Shown one piece after another: positions 10,401-19,934 of a stretch of 64,000 nt of DNA. Numbering within the stretch: position 1 is the stretch's first letter; each line of letters opens with the position of its first letter. Both the position numbers and the translations under genes were made by a program. Below the pieces are notes generated by a model. The model was not told where the DNA came from. It searched no databases and saw only the letters and a program-made list of their open reading frames with translations. This stretch comes from Brenneria izbisi (GTDB taxonomy: Bacteria; Pseudomonadota; Gammaproteobacteria; Enterobacterales; Enterobacteriaceae): positions 22,614 to 86,613 of the forward strand of contig NZ_JAMPJU010000015.1 of NCBI RefSeq assembly GCF_025840185.1, read 5' to 3'.

Positions 10401-13014
10401 GCAGCCAACGTGACACCGCATCCCACAACGCTGGCAGACAGGCAGGAAACGCCAATATCAGCAGAACGATAACCATGCCTTTCCATGCCGCGCTTAGCGG
10501 CAACGCGGCACAACATATCAGTATCAATAACAGACTCGGCGCGAACAGCGCACGCCGCAAATTGTCGATCATTTTCCAACGGCCAACCGCGGGTAAACGT
10601 ACTTTTTCACCTGACGCCGTGCGCACCAGCCCCAAAATCCAGGGCAGCAGTTGCCAGTCGCCGCGCGTCCAGCGATGTTGCCGTTTTACGATGACGTCAT
10701 AGCGGGAAGGAAAGGTTTCCACCAGTTCAACATCCGAAGCCAGCCCCGCGCGGGCATAAATGCCTTCAAACAGGTCGTGACTGAGTAGTCTGTTCTCTGG
10801 GATTCGTCCCCGAAGCGCGCGCTCGAACGCGTCGATATCATAGATGCCTTTGCCGGTGTAGGAACCTTCGCCGAATAAATCCTGATAAACATCGGACACG
10901 GCGGCTTCGTAGGGGTTGATTCCCCCAGGCGCGGAGAAAATACGCTGATAGAGCGACGTTTCGTGTCCCGCCGGCAGAGAAGGGGTAATCCGCGGTTGCA
11001 GAATAGCGTAACCGGCCACAATATTCTCACCACCGCTATCCCAGCGAGGCTGGTTAAGCGGGTGAGCCATTTTACCCACCAACTTCAGGGCGGTAGCGCG
11101 CGGTAAACGGGTATCGGCATCCAGCGTAATCACATAGCGCACATCAGCTGGCACCTGGACGGGATGCTCATTTATCGGCGTAAAACTGGTATCCGTCGCG
11201 CCGCGTAACAACCGGTTAAGCTCGTGCAGTTTTCCCCGTTTACGCTCCCATCCCATCCATACTTTTTCACTGGGATTGAACAATCTTCTGCGGTGCAACA
11301 ATAGAAACCGCTCACCGGCAGGCCCTGCCCCATAACGCTCATTAAGCTGTTGTAGCGCCAGCAATGCCTGCGTTAACAGATGTTGATCGCCAGCCAGGAT
11401 TTCCGTTTCGGCATCCACGCCGTCTGTCAACAGGGCAAAGGTCATATCCCCTTCTCCACTGGAGAGATAATGCACCTCCAATTGCTCCACCTGTTGCAGC
11501 ATGTCCTGTTCGCTGGTCAGCAGAGTCGGCACCACCACCAGCGTCCGGCAATGCCTCGGCACGCCATGCAATAACGCCAGCCCAGGCAGGGGCGCGGCGC
11601 CAAATAGCCAGGTGATAAGCCGGTTGACCCACGCCGTAGCGACTTCAGAAAAGGGAATGATGCTGATAACACCGATCAATAACAGCCAACCGTTCGCAAC
11701 GGAGGATGCGGACAGAATGCCCCCCCAGCCTGCCAGCAGGAGTGCGGTAAAAAATCCGATCATCGCGATATAACCGACCATCCCAACACGCAGGGTAAAT
11801 CGATTAAAACGCAGTAAAAAAGCGGGCCGGAAACCAATCGCGGCTTCAAGTTGTGGTCGGCCTTCCGCAATCAGATAGTAGCCGGGCTCACGTTTACGTT
11901 CGCCCGGATCATCAGATAACGGGGAAACCGGCACTTGTTGCGCCAACAGCAGCGCCTGTTCCGTAATATCAAGCTCCGTGCATGGCGCTTGCCGGGCGAG
12001 TTGCTCAATCGCGCTACGATATAAATTACGGGTGGAAAAATCCATCGCCGCAAATTCGCTGCCAGCGCGTAGGCGCGCATCAACCAGACTGACACTTTCA
12101 AAAAATGTCGCCCAGTCGATATCAGAAATCAATCGCATACTGGTAATGATATTGCGCACCGTGACGTTAGAGACGCCCAGACGCTGTTGCGCATGTTGCA
12201 CCACGTCTTCCATTGAGCTTCCCTGCTGTTTAAGCCGCTGTTCAAGCCAACCCAACACAGGCGTGGTTCTGGGATCATGATCGCGTAATCGCTTACTCAG
12301 TTGAGCAGCAAACGTCTCTGACAACGGCACATCGTTATAAGAAGCAAGGATATCGGAAGCAAGGGGGTAATCGCCCGCTCGCAACAGGTTATTCGCCACC
12401 TGTTCCGCCTTGGCGCGCTCCCGTCTCCCCACGGTCATTTGGTCGGCCAGGCGTCGCAGGTTTTCTATCAATACGATACGCAGGGTGATGGCGACCGCCC
12501 AAAGCTCACCTATCGTCAAGGGCTGAACTTCCTGATAGGCCATAATGAAGCGGCGTAAGGCTTCAGGATCGACATGGCTGTCAGTATGGGCGATGAACGC
12601 CCACACCAGGCCAAATACCCGCGGATAACCGGTAAAAGGCCCCTGCGACAATTTAGGCAATTGCCGGTAATAACGGGGAGGCAAATCTTCACGAATTTCA
12701 CGAATTTGCGCCGAAACCAGATGATAGTTATCCAATAACCACTCGGCAGCGGGTACAACGTTACCGCCTTCCTCCAACTCGTGAGCGCTGGCGCGGTAAG
12801 CGGCCAGCAACACTTTCGCATTGTCATTCAAGCGATGGTGTAACGAGGTAACATGCGGAGGAGATAACGTCACGGGCTGGGCAGCGGCCAGAGTGCGCCC
12901 ATGCTGCTCCAGCCGCTCCATGCCAAACAGATCGCCTCTGACAGGTCGAATGTCATTCCAGGGTGACGCTGCGTCTTGACGTAAGAAGGGAAATACGCGG
13001 GAAAATATTTTCAT
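4417..13014 (-). CDS. ndvB: Cyclic beta-1,2-glucan synthase, NdvB/ChvB type
   Basis: Giant inner-membrane enzyme of 2865 residues, the size of ChvB/NdvB/Cgs (about 2830), which make periplasmic cyclic beta-1,2-glucan from UDP-glucose. Membrane segments lie at about 405-470, then a GT84 transferase domain with DAD (632-634) and QHRW (779-782), and further membrane segments at about 815-1000. A glycoamylase-like domain (about 1280-1500) carries MAHHQGM near 1485. Two carbohydrate-binding repeats centre near 1570 and 2100. The C-terminal GH94 phosphorylase-like domain (about 2350-2800) has GDWNDG at 2543-2548, the motif of the presumed catalytic acid, and trims chain length in the family. All signature motifs are intact. 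AAGG precedes the ATG. No ChvA/NdvA-type exporter gene lies in the window. Enterics usually make osmoregulated glucans with OpgG/OpgH, so this is an accessory route. Confidence 0.93.
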   Translation of the reverse strand: MKIFSRVFPFLRQDAASPWNDIRPVRGDLFGMERLEQHGRTLAAAQPVTLSPPHVTSLHHRLNDNAKVLLAAYRASAHELEEGGNVVPAAEWLLDNYHLVSAQIREIREDLPPRYYRQLPKLSQGPFTGYPRVFGLVWAFIAHTDSHVDPEALRRFIMAYQEVQPLTIGELWAVAITLRIVLIENLRRLADQMTVGRRERAKAEQVANNLLRAGDYPLASDILASYNDVPLSETFAAQLSKRLRDHDPRTTPVLGWLEQRLKQQGSSMEDVVQHAQQRLGVSNVTVRNIITSMRLISDIDWATFFESVSLVDARLRAGSEFAAMDFSTRNLYRSAIEQLARQAPCTELDITEQALLLAQQVPVSPLSDDPGERKREPGYYLIAEGRPQLEAAIGFRPAFLLRFNRFTLRVGMVGYIAMIGFFTALLLAGWGGILSASSVANGWLLLIGVISIIPFSEVATAWVNRLITWLFGAAPLPGLALLHGVPRHCRTLVVVPTLLTSEQDMLQQVEQLEVHYLSSGEGDMTFALLTDGVDAETEILAGDQHLLTQALLALQQLNERYGAGPAGERFLLLHRRRLFNPSEKVWMGWERKRGKLHELNRLLRGATDTSFTPINEHPVQVPADVRYVITLDADTRLPRATALKLVGKMAHPLNQPRWDSGGENIVAGYAILQPRITPSLPAGHETSLYQRIFSAPGGINPYEAAVSDVYQDLFGEGSYTGKGIYDIDAFERALRGRIPENRLLSHDLFEGIYARAGLASDVELVETFPSRYDVIVKRQHRWTRGDWQLLPWILGLVRTASGEKVRLPAVGRWKMIDNLRRALFAPSLLLILICCAALPLSAAWKGMVIVLLILAFPACLPALWDAVSRWLRGLTRQQPLSQSRPFRHLLSDLKLALFQVVLTLSFLADQSWRAIDAFVRTLTRLTVTRRHLLEWTTAAQSGSRPRLTLTGFYRQMIGGMALGGAVVGGALLVSPQNWPLWLPLGVLWLTAPALALWVSGGRTMTRQENIDDADKQTLRLIARRTWRFFTTFVTQQEHYLPPDNFQEQPRPVVAHRTSPTNIGLYLLSTVAARDFGWISLTEMLDRLSATLTTMERLPRFKGHFFNWYDTRDLQTLHPAYVSSVDSGNLAGNLIVLANACELWQEENRLQDWREPLTDHLQLIRESLLSHKETRGETALFRPLAKIGMLLNRHLSAERLLPEAILQLEQLRRQADRLLPPADDGSVAEPFFWIDATHTMLVAHERERQYSAVESASVIERLQALALRARKMAMEMDFAFLVDPERKLLSIGYLMSENQLDVSCYDLLASEARLASLFAIAKGDVSSRHWFRLGRSAVRTGKGSALMSWSGSMFEYLMPSLVMRAPIGSVLEQTTRAIVAQQQAYGRALSVPWGISESAYNARDIDFTYQYSNFGVPGLGLKRGLADNLVVAPYATGLATMIDPVAACRNYARLATMGASGRYGFYEALDFTPSRLPDNEKFAIVYSFMAHHQGMTLVAIANTLHNGNMRRRFHREPVIQSCELLLQESLPVHVALAEPQVEEVKVGGGERRNEMTMLRRFSASPTGAPITHLLSNGRYAVMLTTTGSGYSHWRELAITRWREDSTQDAWGSFVLLRDTRSNRIWSAGEQRQLSESAGNLPVSAGMISSIGAPMHRYEVVFGEDHASYIRHERSLTTTLDVLVSGESDGEVRRVTLTNSGRRRRDIELTSYAEIVLAPPSADIAHTAFSRLFVQTEYLAEFSALIATRRPRSPGEPPVWAAHFAVLEGAVGSKMQYESDRARFIGKGQSVMTADAIVGHQALSNTTGTVLDPIFSLRQQVRIPAGKTVRVAFWTVVAASREALIDVIDKHHDRSAYERDKTFAWTQAQVQLRHLGVKSEEAADFQRLAAPIIYTDPRFRAPSASIVDGAGKQSGLWSMSISGDLPIVLLRIDDIDDMAQVHQLLRAHEYWRMKLLNVDLVIINERSSSYIQDLQIAIETAIRSSQSRPRLGGASTRGEVFALRADLMSTESRALLLSIARVSLIARRGPISYQLELVPPAPRASQPENAAPSKGLPGQTPRPEELAFFNGIGGFDRQGREYVTVLDAQHTTPAPWINVIANPTFGFQVSAQGSGYTWAENSRENQLTPWGNDAVIDPGGEALYIHDDMSGVLWTPTAWPINDGGCYVARHGFGYSRFTHHANNIESELLQYVPLMDPIKISRLRLRNTSTQARQLTITAYAEWVLGASRSASAPYLLSHVDAQTGAMLVRNPWSGSFPGRIGFADLSGAQSSFTADRTEFLGRNGHMRAPAALVKHRRLSGNTAAGGDPCGALQTTVSIAPGEQVEIVWFIGQEESVEQVGDLIGKYRQCDLDQVLCDVEAHWETVTGAIRVKTPDSAMDIMLNGWLLYQTLSCRIQARCGFYQASGAYGFRDQLQDGMALTFSQPQATRRHLLRAAGRQFAEGDVQHWWLPHSGAGVRTHISDDRVWLAFATATYVQVSQDYDVLSEQVGFLEGPPVAVGEHDAFFQPMQSAQTATLFEHCARGLDQCLQLTGEHGLPLIGAGDWNDGMNRVGEGGKGESVWLGWLLIHTIACFAPLADRYDAERAARWRQHAESVRAAIEASAWDGAWYRRATFDDGTWLGSSSNDECVIDSIAQSWAVLSGAADSERAATAMASLEKYLLRWEDGLALLFTPPFDRTAHDPGYIKGYPPGLRENGGQYTHAAMWSVLAFTQLGDGNKAAELFALLNPINHGSTAEQVARYRVEPYVIAADVYSVAPHSGRGGWTWYTGSAGWMYRAGVEGILGIRREGSLLVLSPCIPDDWPGFEAQVTLGDCRYLISVTNDHQRCQGMSQVTLDEVEVPLNGQQKQIKIELMKGNHHLQLRL

Positions 13015-13292
13015 AATCGCCTTTCAGCCTCAACGTAAAAATACGCAAGGCCACTTTGAAGGTAACGTCCAGAAAGCTGGCAAACCTTATTGGCGCAGGA
13101 TTGTCGGCACTTGATACAGGAAATACGTGTTCAGTTTGCTCAGGCCGTGAAAAAAAAGGCGACCGAGATCAGCGCGGCAGAAAATAAGTATAGTTGATAA
13201 ATGTCAGGCCATTAAACGTTGGTTCGAAACAGAAACCGGCCACAAAACCGAAGAAGTCGGGACGACAATAAACATGATTGAAAAATAATGCA
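13015..13292. other. Intergenic region upstream of ndvB
   Basis: 278 bases between the acyltransferase stop and the ndvB start, both minus strand. I see no gene, no clear terminator and no strong promoter. The gap is long enough for ndvB to have its own promoter. Confidence 0.4.
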
Positions 13293-14219
13293 TTAGATAT
13301 ACAGAGGGGGATCACCTTGAGGCCGTGTTTTAAAACGCCGGTGTAACCAAAGATATTGCTCTGGCGCGCGCATAATTTCATCTTCAATCGTTTTATTCAG
13401 ATAATCCGCCGCCGACAGGCTGTCGTCATAAGGATAATTTTCCAATACAGAAGAAATGATCAATTGATAGCCCTGTCCGCCAGGTTTACGGATCACCACC
13501 GCTGTCACCAATTCAGGTCTGGCATGCTTAGCGATAATAAATGTCCCATTGCTGGTGGCGGCACGATCCACCCCAAAAAATGGGACAAATACGCTGCCCT
13601 TTATCCCCGGATCCTGATCGGGAGCAAACCACACCACCCCGCCATTTTTTAATGCATGAACCATCAAGACCAATTTTTTTCGGTCAACCAAGATATTTCC
13701 CGATCTTGAACGTCCCCATTTTTGCACTCGTTCCATGACTTTATTGTTATGAGGCCGATACATAACGATCATCGGTTTGCAATGGCCCAAAATACGGAAA
13801 TGTAATTCCAGCGTCATGAAATGCACACCAATAACGATAACGCCGTTGCGTTTATTTTCTGCTGCGTGCAGATGCGCCAACCCCGCGATATCAAACCACT
13901 TTTTGATGCGTCGATCGGACCAGAACCATGCCATCCCCGTCTCCAGCAATGCGATTCCCAGAGAGGAAAAATTATCGGTTAATTTAATTTCGAGTTGCTG
14001 GAGGGTGATATCAGGAAAGCAAAGAGTCAGATTACGTCGGGCAATCGCCGCGCGACGCTTTAAAAAACGTATCGACTGGCGTCCCAGCCAACCGCCAAAT
14101 CTGACCAGTGCGGGATAAGGTAATTGAACCAACAGAAATAACAATCCCAGACCAAGCCATAATAACCAGTAGCGGGGATGAGCATAGTTAAAAAATACGT
14201 TGCAGCGGTTAATCATCAT
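13293..14219 (-). CDS. LpxL/LpxP-family Kdo2-lipid A acyltransferase
   Basis: Inner-membrane acyltransferase of 308 residues that would add a secondary acyl chain to Kdo2-lipid IVA. It has an N-terminal membrane anchor (about 18-35), the HX4E catalytic motif at H133-E138, and the family blocks VMYRPHNN, WGRSRSGN, WFAPDQDPG and SVFVPFFGV. Sequence and start (HPRYW near residue 14) resemble both LpxL (laurate) and LpxP (cold-induced palmitoleate), and I cannot separate them by eye. Its location outside the usual lpxL setting suggests an extra copy, so the LpxP type is somewhat more likely. Two adjacent ATGs open the frame, with a weak GAGA-type ribosome site. It is followed by ndvB in the same direction. 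Confidence 0.88.
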   Translation of the reverse strand: MMINRCNVFFNYAHPRYWLLWLGLGLLFLLVQLPYPALVRFGGWLGRQSIRFLKRRAAIARRNLTLCFPDITLQQLEIKLTDNFSSLGIALLETGMAWFWSDRRIKKWFDIAGLAHLHAAENKRNGVIVIGVHFMTLELHFRILGHCKPMIVMYRPHNNKVMERVQKWGRSRSGNILVDRKKLVLMVHALKNGGVVWFAPDQDPGIKGSVFVPFFGVDRAATSNGTFIIAKHARPELVTAVVIRKPGGQGYQLIISSVLENYPYDDSLSAADYLNKTIEDEIMRAPEQYLWLHRRFKTRPQGDPPLYI

Positions 14220-14380
14220 GCTTATCTCTAATTATCAGTCTGTTATCTACAGCGTAATATTTTAATGAAATAAAATTACTTCCAAATGACATTTATAATT
14301 TACGCTCTGTGATTTTTTAACGGAGAGAAAAACCCTTTTTATTCATATGTAAGGTCGCTCCGGGCAGGATAAAAATATTT

Positions 14381-14539
14381 TTATGCACGTAATTTTTCGT
14401 ATTCTTCCGCCAGCAATTCATAAACTTTGCTAAATCGCTGCTGAATAATCAATGGTTGCCCTTCCCTTGCCGCCAGTACGCCGGAAAGAATCACACAGGT
14501 CTGTGTAAATAAAAATACTTTCAGTTCTTCTTCTGTCAT
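14381..14539 (-). CDS. Small protein of unknown function, 52 aa
   Basis: A 52-codon gene starting MTEEELKVFLFTQTCVIL and ending in the acidic helix ELLAEEYEKLRA. The ATG at 14539 has AGGAAC at proper distance. The composition suggests an all-helical peptide with a hydrophobic central segment (about 7-23), perhaps membrane-associated or folded on a partner. I do not recognise the family. It follows the zinc-ribbon gene by 73 bases and precedes the lipid A acyltransferase gene, all on the minus strand, so the three may be transcribed together. Confidence 0.65.
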   Translation of the reverse strand: MTEEELKVFLFTQTCVILSGVLAAREGQPLIIQQRFSKVYELLAEEYEKLRA

Positions 14540-14612
14540 GGAAATGTTCCTGTATTGGCGGGGATTAAGCCTGTACGGTGACCGATGGAAAATGAATTTT
14601 GAGCGATATTTT

Positions 14613-14774
14613 TTATTTATCTCTTGGCAGAAAATATAAGCCACATTTAGGACAAATAATCGTGATGTTTTCACGCAGTCGGTTTCTACTTTGCTCAGTG
14701 ACATGGGCACATATGGGACAAGCTACTTTAACTGATCCGCGACTGAACATCCGAAGGACATTCAAAATAAACAT
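14613..14774 (-). CDS. Small CPxC zinc-ribbon protein, 53 aa
   Basis: A 53-residue protein with two cysteine pairs, CPIC (19-22) and CPKC (41-44), spaced as in a zinc ribbon, after a short basic-hydrophobic N-terminus (MFILNVLRMFSRG) and ending YFLPRDK. The ATG at 14774 has AAGG about 8 bases upstream. The layout resembles the small cold-shock-induced enterobacterial proteins of the YmcF/YnfQ type; that link is from memory of the family pattern and is tentative. Position beside an LpxL/LpxP-type acyltransferase makes a cold-response grouping attractive. Confidence 0.72.
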   Translation of the reverse strand: MFILNVLRMFSRGSVKVACPICAHVTEQSRNRLRENITIICPKCGLYFLPRDK

Positions 14775-14892
14775 ATTTTTTACCTTGAAACTGTATGGAT
14801 ATTCAGTGTACACCTTAATTTCACCAATAGCTCCTGATACATTCTTAGTATATAAAACTAACCATGTAATTTTAGCGAAGAAGATCGAGATT

Positions 14893-15708
14893 ATGTTATT
14901 TGTCGGTTTACCGCAGTGGCAACATGCGGCCTGGAGTCGCTTAGGGCTGTACGATCTGGCTGATTACGCCCGCTATTTTAACTGTGTGGAAGGCAATACC
15001 ACATTCTATGCCCTGCCTTCCCGTGATGTGGTGCTGCGTTGGCGTGATATGACACACGATGATTTTCGTTTCTGCTTTAAATTTCCCTCCCGCATCAGCC
15101 ATCAGGCGGCTTTACAGCATTGCGATAACGACGTGCTGAGTTTCTATCAGTGTCTGGCGCCCTTGGCCGAGCGCATCGGACAACTCTGGATCCAACTGCC
15201 CGCCGCGTTCAGCCCGACACAACTGCATGTACTGTGGCAGTTTCTCGATACCTTGCCGCAGACCTTCTGCTACGGAGTAGAAGTCAGGCATCCGCTGTTT
15301 TTCGCCAAAGGCGATGAAGAGCGCCGTCTGAATCAGGGTTTACAACAGCGCGGCGTCAATCGCGTCATTCTTGATAGTCGCCCGGTCCACCATGCGGCGC
15401 CAGACAGCCTTGCCATGCGTGAAGCCCAGCGCAAAAAGCCGCGTCTGCCGGTACATGCCGTGTTAACCGCGGCACAACCGATCATTCGCTTTATTGGCAG
15501 TGAGAATGCCCTGGAGAATCGGCATTGGTTTCAATCGTGGCTGAATAAGCTACCGCAGTGGCAATCCGCACAACCATTTTTGTTTATTCATACCCCCGAT
15601 ATCGGCAACGCGCCCCGACTGGCCCAGCAACTCTGGCCCTTGCTGGCTGACGTCCTGCCTGCCGTCCCCCCGATACCGGGCTGGCCACAGCAGACTTCGT
15701 TGTTTTAA
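14893..15708 (+). CDS. yecE: DUF72 family protein YecE
   Basis: Protein of 271 residues, a clear YecE orthologue: LFVGLPQWQHAAW at the start, FNCVEGNTTFYALP, DDFRFCFKFP, GVEVRHP, GVNRVILDSRPVH, and the C-terminal QQTSLF as in E. coli. DUF72 proteins form a TIM barrel of unknown activity. The start was chosen at the ATG at 14893 by comparison with E. coli; an upstream in-frame extension has no family counterpart. It heads the yecE-yecN-cmoA-cmoB run. Its stop codon lies inside a 14-bp tandem duplication (15702-15729). Confidence 0.94.
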   Translation: MLFVGLPQWQHAAWSRLGLYDLADYARYFNCVEGNTTFYALPSRDVVLRWRDMTHDDFRFCFKFPSRISHQAALQHCDNDVLSFYQCLAPLAERIGQLWIQLPAAFSPTQLHVLWQFLDTLPQTFCYGVEVRHPLFFAKGDEERRLNQGLQQRGVNRVILDSRPVHHAAPDSLAMREAQRKKPRLPVHAVLTAAQPIIRFIGSENALENRHWFQSWLNKLPQWQSAQPFLFIHTPDIGNAPRLAQQLWPLLADVLPAVPPIPGWPQQTSLF

Positions 15709-15729
15709 ACATGTCGTTTTAAACATGTC
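15702..15729. repeat. 14-bp tandem duplication over the yecE stop codon
   Basis: Two perfect adjacent copies of GTTTTAAACATGTC at 15702-15715 and 15716-15729. The first copy contains the yecE stop codon, so the duplication leaves the protein unchanged. Confidence 0.9.
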
Positions 15730-15886
15730 GTTTCGCCTGTCGTCTGCGTATCCGGCCATGCTTTTTATTTATGGTAGGATGCGTGTCATATAATTCAGAT
15801 AAAAATAATTGGCTTGGCAGGCGACAGTTCTGTCAGGGAAAGCTATTATTCCGCCAACCGGTTTCGGTTAGGTTATGGAGTGAAAA

Positions 15887-16282
15887 ATGGTAAGCGCGCT
15901 CTACGTAGTGCTTGGCGCATTGTTGTTGATAAAGCTGTCCCTTGATGTCGTTAAACTCAGAATGCAGTACCGCGTAGCCTACGGTGATGGCGGTTTTTAT
16001 GAGCTTCAAACGGCCATTCGCGTGCATGGTAATGCCGTGGAATACATTCCCATTGGCGCTATCTTGTTGGTTCTGATGGAAATGAATGGCGCGATAGTTG
16101 CAATGATTCATATCTGCGGACTATCACTGATCATCGGGCGTTTATTGCACTATCACGGCCTGCGCCATCGTGAATTCCGCTGGCGGCGAACAGGCATGAT
16201 GGCCACCTATGTGTCGCTGGTATTGATGATATTGATCAATCTCTATTATTTACCCTGGGAACTGATGTTTACCTTGTACTGA
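15887..16282 (+). CDS. yecN: MAPEG family inner-membrane protein YecN
   Basis: Small membrane protein of 131 residues of the MAPEG superfamily (membrane proteins in eicosanoid and glutathione metabolism), with about four membrane helices. RMQYRVAYGDGGF and IRVHGNAVEYIPI match E. coli YecN closely; the HGNAVEY segment belongs to the MAPEG core. GGAG lies 7 bases before the ATG. The physiological role is unknown. A hairpin terminator follows. Confidence 0.94.
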   Translation: MVSALYVVLGALLLIKLSLDVVKLRMQYRVAYGDGGFYELQTAIRVHGNAVEYIPIGAILLVLMEMNGAIVAMIHICGLSLIIGRLLHYHGLRHREFRWRRTGMMATYVSLVLMILINLYYLPWELMFTLY

Positions 16283-16313
16283 TCCGCGACTCACCAGCAG
16301 GTCACTTAGCGCT

Positions 16314-16346
16314 ACGGATGAAACCGCCCTCCTTCATCCGTTTTCT
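16314..16346 (+). terminator. Rho-independent terminator after yecN
   Basis: A 9-bp perfect stem (16314-16322 with 16333-16341), 10-base loop, then TTTTCT. It ends the yecE-yecN transcript and separates it from cmoA. Confidence 0.72.
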
Positions 16347-16358
16347 GCGTTCCATTAG

Positions 16359-18178
<1,820 letters not shown>

Positions 18179-18285
18179 TTATCGCGTAGCAATGTTTGTC
18201 ATCACAAATAGCGCGCCTGAGTATTTACTCACTCTAAACATTGATTTTCCATACCGCGGAATACTCATTAACCAATTAATTTAAA

Positions 18286-18314
18286 GAAAAAAAGCCCCGA
18301 CAACACGCCGGGGC
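18286..18314 (-). terminator. Rho-independent terminator for cutC
   Basis: On the minus strand GCCCCG/CGGGGC (18294-18299 with 18309-18314) is followed by a run of seven U (18286-18293 region). It lies about 105 bases beyond the cutC stop and faces cmoB. Confidence 0.82.
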
Positions 18315-18420
18315 CTGGTACTCGCAAGCAAACCGGATGGTATGCTGCGCGGCAAGGGATAAATGAGTGATCACGAGACAGACATTGTCAGTCTCGCTGA
18401 CGCTAACTAACCGACGAATA

Positions 18421-19182
18421 TCACGAAACGGGTGAGGTTTCACGATCCGGGCTCAACGCCCGCTTCATGGCGGCTACCACATCAGCATCCACGCGATACC
18501 GACTGAATTCATCCATGTCGGTATTATCTCCGCACATGGAAACACCGATTTTTCGGTAGCGCATCACGGATGGCGTCTGCTGTCCGGCTGAACTGTGCAA
18601 CTCCTGAATGCCGCTTTGCTGGAACTTTTGCAGGTTGGTGAGACGAACACCGGAACCAGCCATAATGATTGGACCACGACTAGCCTGAGTTAGTTCACGT
18701 AATAATATCAATCCATTTTCCGCCGTCTGCTGTTGCCCTGACGTCAGGATGCGGGACACGCCCAAATCCGTTAGTTGCTCTAATGCCAGATGCGGGTTGA
18801 GGCACATATCGAAAGCGCGATGAAATGTCACCGACATGCCTTGCGCCAGCGACATGATTTGCTTCATTCGGGGCAAATCGATGTGTCCTTCTGGATCCAG
18901 TATCCCCACCACCAGCCCCGGAAATCCCATCGCCTTGATTTGTTCCACCTCATATTTGATCGTTGCAAATTCTGTTTCGCTATAGCAGAAATCACCACCA
19001 CGGGGCCGGACAATCGGATGAACGGGAATCGTTACCTGGTCGCGGGCAAGACGCAACATGCCATATCCGGGCGTTAAACCGCCCTCTCGTTGTCCGGCGC
19101 AAAGCTCAATACGATCCGCGCCAGACTGCGCCGCCGTTATCGCGCACTCGACGCTGTAACAACATACTTCCAGTTTTGTCAT
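18421..19182 (-). CDS. cutC: CutC family copper homeostasis protein
   Basis: TIM-barrel protein of 253 residues, named for copper tolerance in E. coli, though that role is disputed and the biochemical activity is unproven. Conserved blocks: [74 protein letters not shown]. The ATG at 19182 is chosen over an upstream GTG at 19188, because the GTG lies within the Shine-Dalgarno AGAGGTGG. Gene order cmoB-cutC-yecM-argS is as in E. coli but without torYZ. Confidence 0.95.
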   Translation of the reverse strand: MTKLEVCCYSVECAITAAQSGADRIELCAGQREGGLTPGYGMLRLARDQVTIPVHPIVRPRGGDFCYSETEFATIKYEVEQIKAMGFPGLVVGILDPEGHIDLPRMKQIMSLAQGMSVTFHRAFDMCLNPHLALEQLTDLGVSRILTSGQQQTAENGLILLRELTQASRGPIIMAGSGVRLTNLQKFQQSGIQELHSSAGQQTPSVMRYRKIGVSMCGDNTDMDEFSRYRVDADVVAAMKRALSPDRETSPVS

Positions 19183-19345
19183 AGCCACCTCTATTTCAAA
19201 CCAATGAACACCAAATATTTTCCTTAAAGGGAATAGTTAACTATGACATTCAGGCTCGTTTTATGAGTAGACAAGAGTCACAATGAAGGTAACGCTCGGC
19301 GAAATAAATATGACATAAACCACAATTTCGTTAATGTATCCACGT

Positions 19346-19371
19346 CAGGTCGTTATGATCTAAACGACCTG
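19346..19371. terminator. Hairpin downstream of yecM
   Basis: A 9-bp perfect stem (19346-19354 with 19363-19371), loop of 8, lying 18 bases past the yecM stop. A T-rich stretch follows on the plus side only, so it is a weak terminator for yecM, or one facing the other way. Confidence 0.5.
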
Positions 19372-19388
19372 CAACTTTTCTTTATTGC

Positions 19389-19934
19389 CTATTCGCCATT
19401 TTCGCTGGCGACAATATCGCGAATATCATAAGGATGAAATTTGAGGGTGACTTTTCCTCTGGTAACCGCCAACGTGGGATTGGGAAGCCGCTCGTTCTCA
19501 CCTTGCGGTGAACTGAATTTAAGCTTTATCCCTGGCGCGCGTAATGCTTCATCAGATAAACAAGCCAACGCCCGTTGATGCAATGTTGCCGCATCGCCCG
19601 GTAATACCAGTTCTATATGTTCCCACCCTTCATGGGGATAATGCTGCTTACCCGGCCAGGGTAATTCAATGCAATCAATTTCCCATGGCCCGATTTTGAT
19701 TACCGAATCTAATATGAAAAGACAGATGGCGCGGCCATTAATCATCTTCTCGGATAGCAATGCGCCGTTACCCGACAGTTCGGTTTTCCAGCGTTCCGCC
19801 GTGCTGTGCTGATGGCAGCGCAGAGAGAGGTGATCGGCATGAAATGACATTAAATCAAGTTGAAGATCCGCAGCCAATGCCATGAGCTCCTTTTCAAAAC
19901 GCGCCAAATCCTGGGTTAATGTTTCAGACAGCAT
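19389..19934 (-). CDS. yecM: VOC-fold protein YecM
   Basis: Protein of 181 residues matching E. coli YecM (188), a metal-binding-type fold related to glyoxalase/dioxygenase (VOC) proteins, of unknown function. Matching blocks: DHLSLRCHQHSTAERW, MINGRAICLF, YPHEGWEHIELVLPGD, PNPTLAVTRGKVTLKFHP. The ATG at 19934 has TAGGAG 9 bases upstream. As in E. coli it lies next to argS on the opposite strand. Confidence 0.93.
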   Translation of the reverse strand: MLSETLTQDLARFEKELMALAADLQLDLMSFHADHLSLRCHQHSTAERWKTELSGNGALLSEKMINGRAICLFILDSVIKIGPWEIDCIELPWPGKQHYPHEGWEHIELVLPGDAATLHQRALACLSDEALRAPGIKLKFSSPQGENERLPNPTLAVTRGKVTLKFHPYDIRDIVASENGE

